From: Daphnia carinata
Lineage: Eukaryota > Arthropoda > Branchiopoda > Diplostraca > Daphniidae
Assembly (NCBI RefSeq): GCF_022539665.2
Contig: NC_081331.1
Span: forward strand, 13,734,638-13,798,637
Direction of reading: 5' to 3'
DNA: 64,000 nucleotides
Shown here in pieces: positions 9,443 to 21,252 of the stretch (within the stretch, counting starts at the first letter, position 1; each line of letters starts with the position of its first letter). The notes below the pieces were generated by a model that saw only the letters and a list, made by a program, of their open reading frames with translations, made no database searches and was not told the origin of the DNA. The translations under genes were made by a program, and so were the position numbers.

Positions 9443-12400
9443 ATGACCATATTAGACGTTGAGTTCAATTCGGATGAGAGAAGAACTCGAAATCGGAATG
9501 CAGTTGAAAAGATCAGACAATTGACGGAACTGTTGGCTGACGTACATTCTCAAGGAAAAGAGTATGATCAACCAATCCCGTCATCTTTCATTCCTCACCT
9601 CACTGGGGGAGAGGTTTGCGACATCACACCAGACGTGTCTGAACTTCAATCCGAATGTTCAAATGAATGGCGGCGTGCAGAAGAAAAAGATTTGAAGTCA
9701 GGGGACATATTTTCTTTAGGATGCTACTTTTACTACGTGATCACTGGTGGTCAACACCCGTTCGGGAAGAAAGGCCATCGCACGCTGTTAATCGCTAACA
9801 ATCTGTATGACTTGACAGCATGTCGAGATGGGCCTTTAAAACAACTCATAGCTAGGATGATTTGCCGTGATAGCACAAAACGGCCCAGTTCATCGGATCT
9901 GCTGAACCACCCCTACCTTTGGAAAGAAGACCGGGCGGAAAGTTACCTGGTGTCATTAGGTGACAATCTGGACGAGAATAGTGAAAGGTATCAGATATGG
10001 AAAGACACATTTCTATTTTCATTCGAGTTGCGTGCCACTAACTTTCACATGGTTCGAGAAAATTTTATTACAAAAAGTATTTTGAGTATCTTGATGGATA
10101 TCAAGGTACGTGACTGCTCTTATATTGTGTCTGCCAAATTGAAAATCAATAATAGTAACATTTTACTGTGACATAAAGGAAAAGAAAGAAACGGCCTTAA
10201 ATGCCTGTCAACTGTTTCCGGACTTGCTATCAACTGTTTACTTTAACGAGAATCCTGACGCCATCCTAGAAGAAATCAAAAGTTCATGCCCAGAAACTCT
10301 CGGCAATGTGCTAATAGCAAATGATTGCTTTGCTGGTGTCCTGCCAGATATCGGGATCGAGAGGCGTCACGGGCGATTCGGGGCGTATCCTGTCCACGTT
10401 ATGCAATTTCCGGTGATCCGCCACACCGATGATTCTATATCATTAATGACACGTCTGAGCTGCTTGAATCATCCAAATTTGTTGCAATATTTTTACCTTC
10501 GCGAAAACTCTGACAAAAAGTATTTTCATTTCATTTCACATCACTGCCTCTCTATATGAAATTGCGATTACACAATCTTTTGGTTTTTCTAGTTTGGTGT
10601 TGGCTTGTGAGCCGTTCGATGAAGTACTCAAAACTTGGATGGAGAAAAACAGCCAACTTACCTTAAATGAAGCAAAGGAAATTTTAATTCAAATCACGTT
10701 AGGTCTCGTGTACTATCATTCTAACGAACTCATTCACGGAAACCTTACATCGAGCCAAATTGCTATAACCAACAGCAACAATGCTGTTACTGCGAAGATC
10801 TGTAAATTTCTGACTGATGGCAAGTTACATTATCTGCTGTTTTACAAGCACTTGAATCACATTGTTGGCACACTGGATTCCGATATTTCAATTCACTATT
10901 AACCGTGACCTCATTTGCGTTTGCAGAAAAAGACTGTACAGAGAATTCATCTTCCACGATGCAAAATGACATTCGAAAACTGGGCCAAATTTTTGCTGAT
11001 TTATTGCGACGAACGAAAGACGTGCCACCAAGCAGCCTTCATCTTATCCAGTCGATGAAAGATATTAGGGATGAATGTGTTCCCCCATCGGTAGCAATCT
11101 TCTACCACCCGTTCTTCTGGTCACCCAAGGAAACCGATTACTTTCGTCGGAAACGTCATATCGGCGGCCAACCAAATCCTAATATCGATGGAAATTCGTG
11201 CACGGCAAGCGTACGTCATCATTACGAAAATGAGCCCAATTCTAAACGTGTAAGTATTTTCACCAATTTCTGAACTACCCATTGCATAGCTATTACAATT
11301 ATTTCAAAGAAAACCCAGTTATTTTTTTCTCTGGATCGGTCAACTGTCATTTGAATTGCCGTACGACAGGAAAAATGGTGTTGCGTGTTTATGTATGCAT
11401 ACGTTCATGCAATTATCTTTATGCAGCCTGCTTCTGACTCCGCGACGAAAGTGCAAACATCGTCTGAGATAGACAGGTGGCTAAAAGGGCAAGAAACCCA
11501 AAAATCTGCTTTTCCAAATTTCTATTACCCATTCTACAATTTTCCTACAAGGGAAAAGGTAGGTTTCCGTTGTTTGTATTGCCTTAACTACCTCATGGGT
11601 ACGAATATCATTTATCAACCTGCATCTTTGCATTCATCGCCACACTTCCTCAGTCCAGCGATTATTATTTTTCTTTAGCTTTCGGCTGGAACGCAAGAAA
11701 ATATAAACAGGCAGATTGCATTGCTAAGCAAAGAACAGTATGCAGGTAACCATTTGCAGCGTTTTATTTCTAAATTTAAAAATAAATGTAACCAATACAT
11801 TATTTTGCACATATTTTTATTTTAATCATTTCAAACGTCAAATGAAGTAGAAAATCAAGGGCCTCATGGTATCCAAAACTATCTCGAAAACTATTTTAAG
11901 AAATGGGCACAAGCTACGGAAGATTCTGAAGCGCCTGAACAAGTCACGAAGCATCCCGCTCCCGGCATCCCGCTATTGATTCTTCAGCATCCCGCTAGTG
12001 ATTCTTCAGGAAGAACAGCCATGCACCTTGCTTGCCATTCTGATCACTTCTACGACTCGGCCAAGAAACTGCTGGAATTGGATTGCAACCCAAACATCGC
12101 AGATAAAAATGGATTCGTACCTTTGCACGTTGCTGCTCTCAATAGCTCGTTTAAGATTGCCGAATTACTAATCGAGAACAAAGCTACTATTGACTTGTGC
12201 AACAACAAAGAATTAACAACACCTCTTTTCTGTGCCGCACTCAGCAACTCAGTTTTGATTAGCGAGCTGCTGATGAAAATGGGCGCTGACACAAATAAAG
12301 TGGATGCCTTTGGGCAAACTGTCCTTCACATTGCTGTGGTAAAAAATTCGGTAAATGTGGCGAAGCTTCTTCTAGAAAACGGTTGTCAGAAAAATGTTAA

Positions 12401-12992
12401 TGCAGTTGATGATTTCGGCAAAAGTCCTTTACATATTGCCGTGTTCCACAACTTGATACAAATGGCGCATCTGCTGCTCGACAATGGAGCAAACCCTAAC
12501 GTTACCGAACCGGGGAAAAATGCTATTTCTATCCCTGTACTGCATCTTTCCGTGAAAAATAAATCGCCCCAAATGATGGAACTGCTGCTCAGGAAAGGTG
12601 CTAACCCAAATTTAGTGACCTATCAAGGCGACACTCCATTGCACGTAGCTGCTGTTCTCACCCCGACCTGTCAAATCTGTTTACAAATGGTGAAGTTACT
12701 TATCGACTTGAAAGCAGACGTGAATGCTGTTGATGGGGGGGGCAGAACTCCGCTTCATCTTGCAATATTGAACGCGGTCGGAAAAATGGAAGGACGCGTT
12801 GCAGCAGATCATGGTGCACGAGAAGTCGTCAAGCTCCTGATTGCTAAGGGCGCGGATATCGAAGCTGATGACGACTTTGGTTCAATTCCAATTGATTATG
12901 CGAGATGCAGTAACAAAGAGGACTTCATCAAATTCATCGAGAAAAGCAGCAACGAGGAAGACTTTTCTGGGATGATGCCACTGGGCGCGTAG
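9443..12992 (+). CDS. B1: double pseudokinase-ankyrin protein, C-terminally truncated, 965 aa
   Basis: Coding exons 9443-10105, 10179-10519, 10593-10819, 10927-11249, 11427-11558, 11679-11745, 11848-12992 (2898 nt, all in phase). The start ATG lies one base after an acceptor. Residues ~30-200 are a kinase C-lobe without N-lobe (GDIFSLG, HPFG, KRPSSSDLLNHPYLW; no HRD Asp). Residues ~220-480 are a second, fuller pseudokinase: the beta-3 position reads VHVM (Met for Lys), HRD reads HGN, DFG is absent, and it ends HPFFW. About nine ankyrin repeats fill the last ~330 residues. The half-kinase and HPFFW signature are IRE1/RNase L-like, but no KEN domain is present. Compared with B2 it has lost about 90 residues of ankyrin array, carries a small direct duplication (CATCCCGCT...GATTCTTCAG), and stops at a TAG where B2 has CAA. 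It may still be functional. Likely a sensor or scaffold (inference). Confidence 0.8.
10820..10926 (+). other. GC-AG intron in B1
   Basis: The donor is GATG|GCAAGTTA. The orthologous B2 junction (18621/18622) is GATG|GTAAGTTA, so a single T-to-C change turned a GT donor into a permitted GC donor. The flanking exons only read through if this donor is used. Confidence 0.8.
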
Positions 12993-13256
12993 CTAAGTCC
13001 AGCTGAGAAGACAGTATATTCCGAGTTGAAAACAAAATTTAACAAAGACCGACACTGGCATGAAGTAAGCTACTCGATAAACATAAACGTTGCTTATGAA
13101 CAACAAGAATTGTATTAGAGTTTTTAGACACTGTGCTGATCCAGCACTACACTGATCATAATTTCAATCACATGTGTCTTTGTAATGGGCTTTGTAGGCT
13201 GCAAAGACAGTCATCTGATTTTTAAAATCCCTTAATAATTTCTCTATGCAAATAAA
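12993..13256 (+). promoter_or_regulatory. B1 3' region: decayed C-terminal codons and poly(A) signal
   Basis: After the TAG the same frame stays aligned with B2 (LSPAEKTVYSEL versus LSPADMAEIYEL) until a stop at 13117-13119 (ELY then TAG). AATAAA at 13251-13256 matches the B2 signal at 21385-21390. Confidence 0.65.
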
Positions 13257-13387
13257 CAGGTATAAGCTACTCAATTACTGTCCGATGAAATCGGTATTAA
13301 ACACACATATCCATACGATGCTTAACTTAATAGTTCTCTGTATTAAATAATACAAAGCCAAATATGGGATAACTACTGTAAGTAGTG

Positions 13388-13567
13388 GGTGTGCACGACA
13401 GCAGGTCTGAAACTCTCCGTTTGTGTGCTGCAGAATATTTTTACGCTTCATCCGGACTGGGCGGGCTGTCATGCTGGCCTTGACGGCGTTAGCCTCGCTA
13501 GGAACGGCGGCTACCAAGTTAGCAATAGAAGTAACAGGAAAGGGCATTCGTTCCATGAGAATTGGTG
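13388..13567 (-). pseudogene. fragment of an LRYR-family secreted proprotein gene
   Basis: The minus strand encodes VRMKRKNIL and NGEF in the same arrangement as the intact gene at 25702-26274, with high nucleotide identity over ~170 bp, but the key RYR is replaced by QHT and the C-terminal cysteine stretch is changed. No first exon or signal peptide is present. It sits just past B1, probably moved here by duplication, and is absent from the same place after B2. Confidence 0.75.
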
Positions 13568-13589
13568 ATTTACAACCCCTTCAGCGTGG

Positions 13590-13656
13590 CAAACATGAAT
13601 TGGATGTTCGTTGCAGCTTAGTTTTCAACTACCACATTAATCGGCGTCTTGTTTGA
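13590..13656 (+). pseudogene. gustatory receptor exon 2 fossil
   Basis: It aligns with 4730-4793 of the receptor (MNWMFVAA, then a TAG and changed residues, then VLFD). Only this piece of the receptor is left upstream of A2. It shows that the duplicated unit once reached into the receptor gene. Confidence 0.7.
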
Positions 13657-14364
13657 CTTCTTGATTCTTAAGCTGTGAACTGTATTGATTACGACGTTTG
13701 GTGCTTTTAAGATCTGGCTTGCTGCGACCTGCTATCCAATAGCTCCGAATGTGGCTCCGAAAAAGGTTACCTATTCCCCTATGCGGTAAGACCTGATTTT
13801 GGTGCCCTTACTTCTTTTTTTGTTTTGAATAGTGCTACCTTGATATAGAATATGGAAGTTGGCACGTAAGGGAGGAACATGGAAAGACTAAAGCGAAGGA
13901 GGCTGAGCTAGATTTCACTGGCTATTTTCTTACTCTTCCCATTGTACCTCAATTGTAGGCAGGCGGTTCGTCATTGACTTTTTCTTTCCCGTTTTTTTAG
14001 ACAACTGTATGATTTTCCCAACGAAATTGTTGAATGTAAAGTTATTGCGGTTCCGCATGCACGTAATCGTTGTTCAGTTAGTACCGCGCACACTTATCAG
14101 TCACTAGAGTTCTATTTCAGCGAGCAAACTTTTAGTTACATCCCGAAACGTCAGAGCAATGTTATCAGCAGCCAACGTAATCTTAAAGATAGAATACTAA
14201 CAAGGGGCAGGGAAATGGCGTCGACTTCAAGTTTCGATCGGGAGTAGCAAACATCACAGTGTCTTATAAGAAATATAGCCGTTTTACATCCTATACCTAT
14301 GCACGTATAAGTACAAGATCATTTTCTTAATAATTTAGCCATCGTTGATTGGCAGAAAAAGACA
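13657..14364. other. upstream region of A2, duplicate of 6105-6646
   Basis: It matches the A1 upstream region in several blocks (13660-13770 and ~14090-14364), with an insertion around 13900-14090 that has no counterpart. No gene is seen. Confidence 0.6.
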
Positions 14365-16046
14365 ATGTCGAACATCGTACAAACGGTGAGATTGTATTCA
14401 TTTTAAATTGATTTTGTACGATCCATGTAACTAACCTTTATGGTTGTTGTCTTGCCGGGTTTCACCGAACTACAGAGGTTGGATTATCCAGCACTAACTT
14501 GCAATAATGAAGAGAACACTAATTTTCAAGGCATGTCAATTGCAATCCAAAAACACGTCAAGTCAGACATAATAAAAATTAAGTCATCTCGTTCGAGCGA
14601 AGAAAAAAAACGACAGCTAATTTTCGAAATACTTCAGAACGAAAACAACTGCCAAGGTTACTTTTTCGATTACGTTCCTTCAATGAATTTCAGGTAAGAG
14701 CCTCACATCTCCGAGCAACTCAGACACAATTTGATATCGCATATGAATTACAAATATTATTTGGAATGATTTTTTTTTCTTCACTAAGGCACGTATATCT
14801 CGAAACGTGTAATGATACATTGGACACTTATATCCGGAAACATGCAATGAACAGCAACTTTCGATGGACCATACTGCAGGAGATTTGCTGCCAATTGGTG
14901 GATTCGGTAGCCTGGCTGCATCAACGAGGGTTTTATTACAATGGCCAACTTCATCCTCGTAACATTTTCATCAAGACTTGTAACAGTCCGTGGAAAGTAA
15001 AACTTCAACTTTCCGAAAAGGCAAATCCCTTTCACGGTCTGGACACAGAGTACGTTAATTTGTGGTCTGGAATAAAAGAATCGGACTTATTGAACAAATC
15101 TGCGGACGAAATTGCCATCCAGAAAGATCTAGTTTCCGTAACCATGTTGATGTTTTTCATCCAATCATCTGGCGTTCATCCTTTTCAAAGAACTAGCACT
15201 CTTGATCCGGTCGAACGGGAAAACTACCAATGCATACAGAACCAAATTAAAGAGGGCATATTTGCACTAGATGCCTTGGATAGAAAATGTTTTTGTGCCG
15301 ACGAAAACGAAAACTGCGAAGAGACGCAATGCAAATATCGTTTATGGGTCAACAAGCTGGCCAAGGATCATACATATGCTATGCTAACCGAGCTCATTCG
15401 CGAAACAAAGTCATATGACAAAAAATCGTCTGAAAAGCTTATGGAACATCCCTTTTTCTGGAAGACTTCAGGAGTTCTGAGGTTCATCGAAAATTCATCA
15501 AACTACTTAAAGGAAGCAAAAAATAAAACGAAAGAAAACTTATTCGGTGTTTTTCCGCAACGGCAGACAAAAGCAAGTGGAAAAATTGGATTTAAAAAAA
15601 ATTCATCAGCTTCTATCCAGCAAAGCCAAGTTCATCAACCATGGATGCTGGATCATATCATTTTGACAAAACTTGAAAACAACCATAAAGACATTTTCAA
15701 CTATTTACATGAAACGCCTACAAGGACCGGCCAGACATCTATCACAAATTTTTGCGGACTTCTGACCCAAATACGGAACAAGGTTTGAAATGCAATTTCA
15801 TATTCTAAGAACCTGTGCTAGACTTTGCCTAATCAACCCTCACGGTGTTTTGTGCGGCAGAGTTGTCATTGGAATGAAGCAACACCATGTGGACCTGATG
15901 CCAAAAGAAATTTGGAAAATCTAAGCTTTGCAGCAGATAATGATATGGATGCTCGTCTTAAGTTTTGTTTGTTCTGGAACATACATTTCCCCGAACTTAT
16001 TGTCTACACTTGGACAAACCTTAAAGACGTAATTGTGCATCAATAG
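14365..16046 (+). CDS. A2: pseudokinase-KEN endoribonuclease (IRE1/RNase L-like), 472 aa
   Basis: Exons 14365-14385, 14476-14693, 14789-15782, 15861-16046 (1419 nt). Introns are at the same places and phases as A1; intron 1 (90 nt) and the last exon (186 nt) are the same length. Degenerate kinase: HRD reads YYN and no DFG is seen, while GVHPF and HPFFW are kept. In the KEN domain the junction QIRNK|SCHWNE keeps the Arg-Asn-Lys...His set of IRE1, and HFPELIVYTW closes the domain. A cysteine-rich insert (CFCADENENCEETQC) in the C-lobe is shared with A1 (CFCQSQSDNCENPQC); its role is unknown and a metal or disulfide knot is only a guess. It probably acts as an RNase when dimerised, as KEN proteins do (family knowledge). 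It lies upstream of B2 in the same order as A1-B1. Confidence 0.82.
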
Positions 16047-17242
16047 GCATGCCAAGAAATGACTGGTTTTCTATCCTGAAACCCTGTTTGCCCTTAATTG
16101 GCAAAGAAATTATGTTTTATCTGACCGCCTTTTTTCAAAAAGATTTTCCAAGTGCCTAAGTTAAACCCACGTTTTTAAAAATTCAGAGCACTTGTGTAAA
16201 ACGAGCTTCGTTATCAGTCGCCATAGCGCAAGTTGCAACAGATTAAAAAGGAGTCTTTGTCAAGTAAATATGTGAGACAAAATACATCGAGTTGCAACGT
16301 CCACGTTGCTATCTAGGCTATACGTCGAGCAACACGTACAACGGCTGAGCCATTCGATAAGCACACTCATCAAAATTATGATTAGCTAACTACAGTTAGC
16401 TATACAAGCGCCAACGCGCCTTTGCGCAGGCAGTTACGTTTGTGTGGATCTCTTGAATAGTTAACTTCAACACTTATTGAACGGCCTTTGCATGCAATTG
16501 GCAAGACATTGCTAATTTTATGCGCAGAACTTTCAGGAAGTGTTGATTTTAACTATCCCAGAAATCGCACTTTAATTCTCCCGCAAGAAAACTGAGACGA
16601 ATTTCTTATCGTGTATTAAAGTAAGTTTCATTACTATTTTCTATTGTATACTACTCTGCAATAAGTGTTTCTAAACTATAGTTATTAAATATCGGTTAAT
16701 ACGGTGTGACCGGAATATTACATCTGTTAGAATCTGAAGCATAGGTGCAAATCCCAGAAGAAATAACGTTTTTGGGTTTTAAAAAATTTAACTAATGATT
16801 TTTTACGCACCGTTTTCTCCCACCAGAAAAAAAAATAGTGATATGTAGGATGGGCCTTATCTTTTAGCATTAAAAGCTATGGGCGCTTACCCGTCCTCTT
16901 GCTGCCTCCTACTGCCTCACTTTCAGTTGTCCTATCACAAGACGCCATATGTCTGTGCAGATAAATTAATAGGCTTACACGTCGTATCGCAATCACCTTG
17001 ACAGAATTGGGGTGGGGGGGCTAAACTGCGAGTTTACGCCAAGTCACGCAGTAGACGTACCAATATGAATTTCCCAATTTCACAGGGAAATCAGAACAAA
17101 CAACTACAATAATCTAACCAATCGTGCAACACAAGGGTGACTTTCCAAAGTCACGTGAAAGGAGAAAGAGATTTACGATGAGCTGCTTTTTTAAAAATGT
17201 GAATGCCATATAATACTCTAAACCAAATCATTGCTTTATAGG
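16047..17242 (+). promoter_or_regulatory. A2-B2 spacer and B2 5' untranslated exon (ends 16620)
   Basis: It aligns with 8301-9442. The untranslated exon ends at 16620 with donor GTAAGT; the next acceptor is TTTATAG at 17241. No conserved ORF is found. Confidence 0.5.
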
Positions 17243-20200
17243 ATGGCCATAGGGGAACTTGATTTTTATTCGGATCAGAATAGAAAAATTCGGGTTCTTG
17301 AAAAGAAAGTACAAGAACTTCTGATCCAATCCACTGAAAATTTGGTACGCATCCATTCCCAAGGAAATGTGCATGGAAAACCAATCATCCCAATTTCTTT
17401 TAACCCTTATTCATCCGGGGAAAATGTACGTAACATCAAACTAAACGAGCCTGAACCAAACGAATTTTCAAATGAATGGCGGCCAGCTGAAGAAAAAGAT
17501 TCGGAGCCATCTCAAGCTGGGGACATATTTTCGTTGGGATGCAGCTTCTACTCAGTCATCACTGGTGGCCAGCATCCGTTCGGGAAGCCAGGCCATCGTG
17601 CCCTGTTTATCGCTAAAAATCTATACGATTTGTCTGAATGTCGAGATGAGCAACTTAAAAAACTCATAGCCAGGATGATTTGTCATGATAGAACAAAACG
17701 ACCCAGTTTATCCGATCTGTTGAACCATCCGTACCTTTGGAAAGAAGAACGGGTGGAAAATTACTTAATGGCATCAGCTGAAAATCTGGACGAGAACAAC
17801 GAAAAGTATAAAATATGGAAAGACACAGTTCTATTGTCGTCAAGCGCACCATCCTTTGATTCTGACACAGTCCAAAAAACTACGATTGTAAAAAGTGTTG
17901 TAGAAATTCTGATGGAATTAAAGGTGAATGGCTGCTGTAATATTTCCGTAGTGCAATGAAAACTTAAGAGTTTGATTCCTTTCGGCATAGGAAAAGAAAG
18001 AGACGGCCCTAAATGTCTATCGGCTGTTTCCCGATTTGCTGTTCTCTGTATACTTTGCCGAAAATCCCGGTGTCATCCATGACGAAATCGAAAATTCAGG
18101 ACCAGAAACATTCGGTAATGTGCTGATAGCAAATGATTGCATCAAAGAAGTCCAGCCGACTATCGGGGTCAAGAGACGTTATGGCCGATTCGGATCGCAA
18201 CCCGTCCATGTGATGCAATTTTCGGTTTTTACCGCTGAATCGATATCCTTAATGAAACGCCTAAGCTGCTTGAAACATCAAAATTTACTGCGATATTTTT
18301 ACCTTGCCGAAAACCCTGTCAAAAAGTACATTCAAATCGTTTTATATCATTGCCTAACTAAACAATTTAACTATAAAATCTTTTTGTTTTTCAGTTTGGT
18401 GTTGGCTTGTGAGCCGTTCGATGAGACACTCGACACTTGGATAGCGAAGAACAGTCAGCTGATAAACTTGGAAACGGCAAAGGAAATTTTAACTCAAATA
18501 ACGTCAGGTCTCGTGTACTACCATTCTAACAATCTCATTCACGGGAACCTCACATCCAGCCAAATCGCTATAACCAACAGCGGAACTCTTACTGCAAAAA
18601 TCTGTAAATTTCTGATTGATGGTAAGTTACATTATCTGCTGTTTTACAAGCACTTGAATCACGTCAAAAAATGTATTTCAAAATTTCAATTCATTATTAA
18701 CCATCCCCTCGTTTGCCCTTGCAGAAAAAGACTGTACAAAGAATCCATCGCCCACAATGCAAAACGACATTCGAAAACTGGGCCAAATTTATGCTGATGT
18801 ATTAGAACAAACACTGGACGCGCCACCATGCAGCCGTCATCTTATCCAGTCGATGCAAGATATTAGGGATGAATGTATTCCCCCATCGGGAGCAATCTTC
18901 TGCCACCCGTTCTTTTGGTCATCCGAGATCACCGCAGATTTTCTTCTGGTAGCTGGTGACTTTTACAAAGAAAATCCGAATATCGATAGAGATTCGCGGC
19001 TTATTACTGTGCCGTCACCGGCACCCGAACGTCAACATCTCAAAACAAACAGATCGGCCATTGAATCCTTTTTGCAACATGTAAGTATTTTCACCAATAT
19101 TTAGACCGCACATTGCATAGCTATTAGAATTATCTTAAAGAAAACACAGTTACTTTTTTCTGTGGATGGCTCAACTGCCATTTGAAGGGTCGTATGTGCA
19201 CGACAGGCAATGGTGCTGCATATTTTATGTATACATACAGTTTGTACGTTCATGCAATTATCTTTGCGCAGGCCACCCATGACTCCTCGGCAGAAGAGCT
19301 AATATCGCTTGCCATGGATTTGTTAAACGATTGTCCCGAGCTAATCACCCAGACGTGGCTTAGGTTGCAAAAATTCAAATCCGCTGATGAATCTGAACTT
19401 GCAGATTTCTATCACCCAATCTACGATTTTCCTACAGATGAAAAGGTAGGTTTCCGTTGTTTGTGTTGTCTTAACTAACACAGGTAAGAATATCGTTTAC
19501 AAACCTGAATCTTTTGTATTCATCGGCATACTTACTCAGCCCAACGTTTATTATTTTCTCTTTAGCTTGTGGATGGAACGCAAGAGAATATGAACAGGCA
19601 GATTGCATTGCTAGGCAACGAACAGTATGAAGGTGACCATTTGTAGCCTTTTATTTCTAAATTTAAAAATAAATCTAACCAATAAATTGCTTCGTACAGA
19701 ATTTTTCATTGAAGGATTTCAAACGTCAAATACCCTGGAGAACCAAGTGCCTCATGTTACTCAAAACTATCTCCACAACTATCTTCAGAAATATGCACTA
19801 GCTATGGAAGATTATGGAACGACTGGAAAAGTCATAAAGCATCCCGCTATTGATCCTTTCGGAAGAACAGCCATGCACCTTGCTTGCCACTCGGACGACT
19901 TCTACACTTCGGCCAGTAAATTGCTGGAATTTGATTTCGATCCAAACATCGAAGATAAAAATGGATTCGTACCTTTGCATGTTGCTGCTCTCAATAACTC
20001 GTTTAAGATTGCCAAGTTACTAATCGAGAACGAAGCTATTATTGACTTATGCAACAACAAAGAATTAAGAACGCCTCTTTTCTTTGCCGCACTCAGCAAC
20101 TCAGTTTTGATTAGCGAGTTGCTGATGAAAATGCGCGCTGACGCAAATAAAGTGGATGCCTTTGGACAAAGTCCCCTTCACATTGCTGTGGAAATAAACT

Positions 20201-21252
20201 CGGTAGAAGTGGCGGAACTTCTTCTGGAAAACGGTGCGAATGTTAATGCAGTAGACGATTTCGGCAGAAGTCCTTTACATATTGCCGTGTTCCATAACTC
20301 GATAGAAATGGCGTATCTGCTGCTCAACAACAGAGCCAACCCTAACGTTAACCAACCGGGGAAAAAAGCTACTGCTGCTCCTGTGCTGTATCTTGCCGTG
20401 ACAAAAGAATCACTCCAAATGGTAGACCTTCTGCTCAAGGCAGGTGCCGATCCAAATTTAACCACATCACAAGGCGAAACTCCATTGCACGTAGCTGCGC
20501 TTCTCAAACCGACATGTCCAATCCGATCACAAATAGTAAAGTTACTTATCGACTGGAAAGCAAATGTGAATGCTGGGGATATGAGGGGTCGAACTCCGCT
20601 TCATCTTGCAACATTCAACGCGGCTGAAGAAATTGTAAAACAGTTATTGGAATACCAATTTATCGAAATCAATTCAAAGGACAACATTCGAGGGATAACT
20701 CCCTTACACTTGGCTGCTTGGTATGGTCGTGAAAACATAGCTGAATTACTTATTGGCAAAAAAGCCAAAGTTGATGTCGAAGATAAAAATCGCCAAACAC
20801 CTCTCGAATACGCTGCTTCATCAAATTCCGTTAATGTAGCCAAACAGTTATTAACAGCCGGTGCCGCAGCAAAAACACGGAATTACCAGAAGAGTTACCG
20901 TTCACCGTTACATATTGCAGCAGCCCATGGTGCACGAGAAGTCGCCGAGCTCCTGATTGAAAAAGGCGCGGATGTGTATGCCACTGACGGGTTTGATTTA
21001 ACTCCGTTTCATTATGCGGAATGCCGTAACCAGAAGAACTTCTTTCAGTTCCTCCAGAAAAGCAGCAATGAGAAACATTTGTCTCATTCTTTAATGAGCA
21101 AGCAACTTAGTCCAGCAGACATGGCCGAAATTTATGAATTGACAAACAGTTTTCAACATATGACTCTCCCTGGCATTGAAGTAAGCTTGTCTGGCTTTCA
21201 AAACCAGGTCGATAGTATAACCGTTGCTTATCAACAAGTATTGATGTACTAG
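17243..21252 (+). CDS. B2: double pseudokinase-ankyrin protein, 1130 aa
   Basis: Exons 17243-17923, 17991-18325, 18395-18621, 18725-19080, 19272-19445, 19566-19632, 19700-21252 (3393 nt). Order: kinase C-lobe only (catalytic loop reads VHGK, then GDIFSLG, HPFG, KRPSLSDLLNHPYLW); second pseudokinase (VHVM for the beta-3 lysine motif, HGN for HRD, no DFG, ends HPFFW); a linker ending FYHPIYDFP; then about 12 ankyrin repeats from residue ~660, many with good TPLHxAA cores. No signal peptide, TM or KEN domain is seen. In vertebrate RNase L the ankyrins come before the pseudokinase; here they follow it. It is longer and more complete than B1, so it is the better guide to the ancestral protein. A sensor or scaffold partner for the adjacent KEN protein is inferred from order and shared ancestry, not shown. 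Confidence 0.83.

Noticed and set aside
6647-12992. A1 and B1 as one long RNase L-like gene
   Set aside because: A1 ends in a stop that overlaps AATAAA, its KEN domain is complete, and B1 has its own untranslated exon; the same holds for A2/B2.
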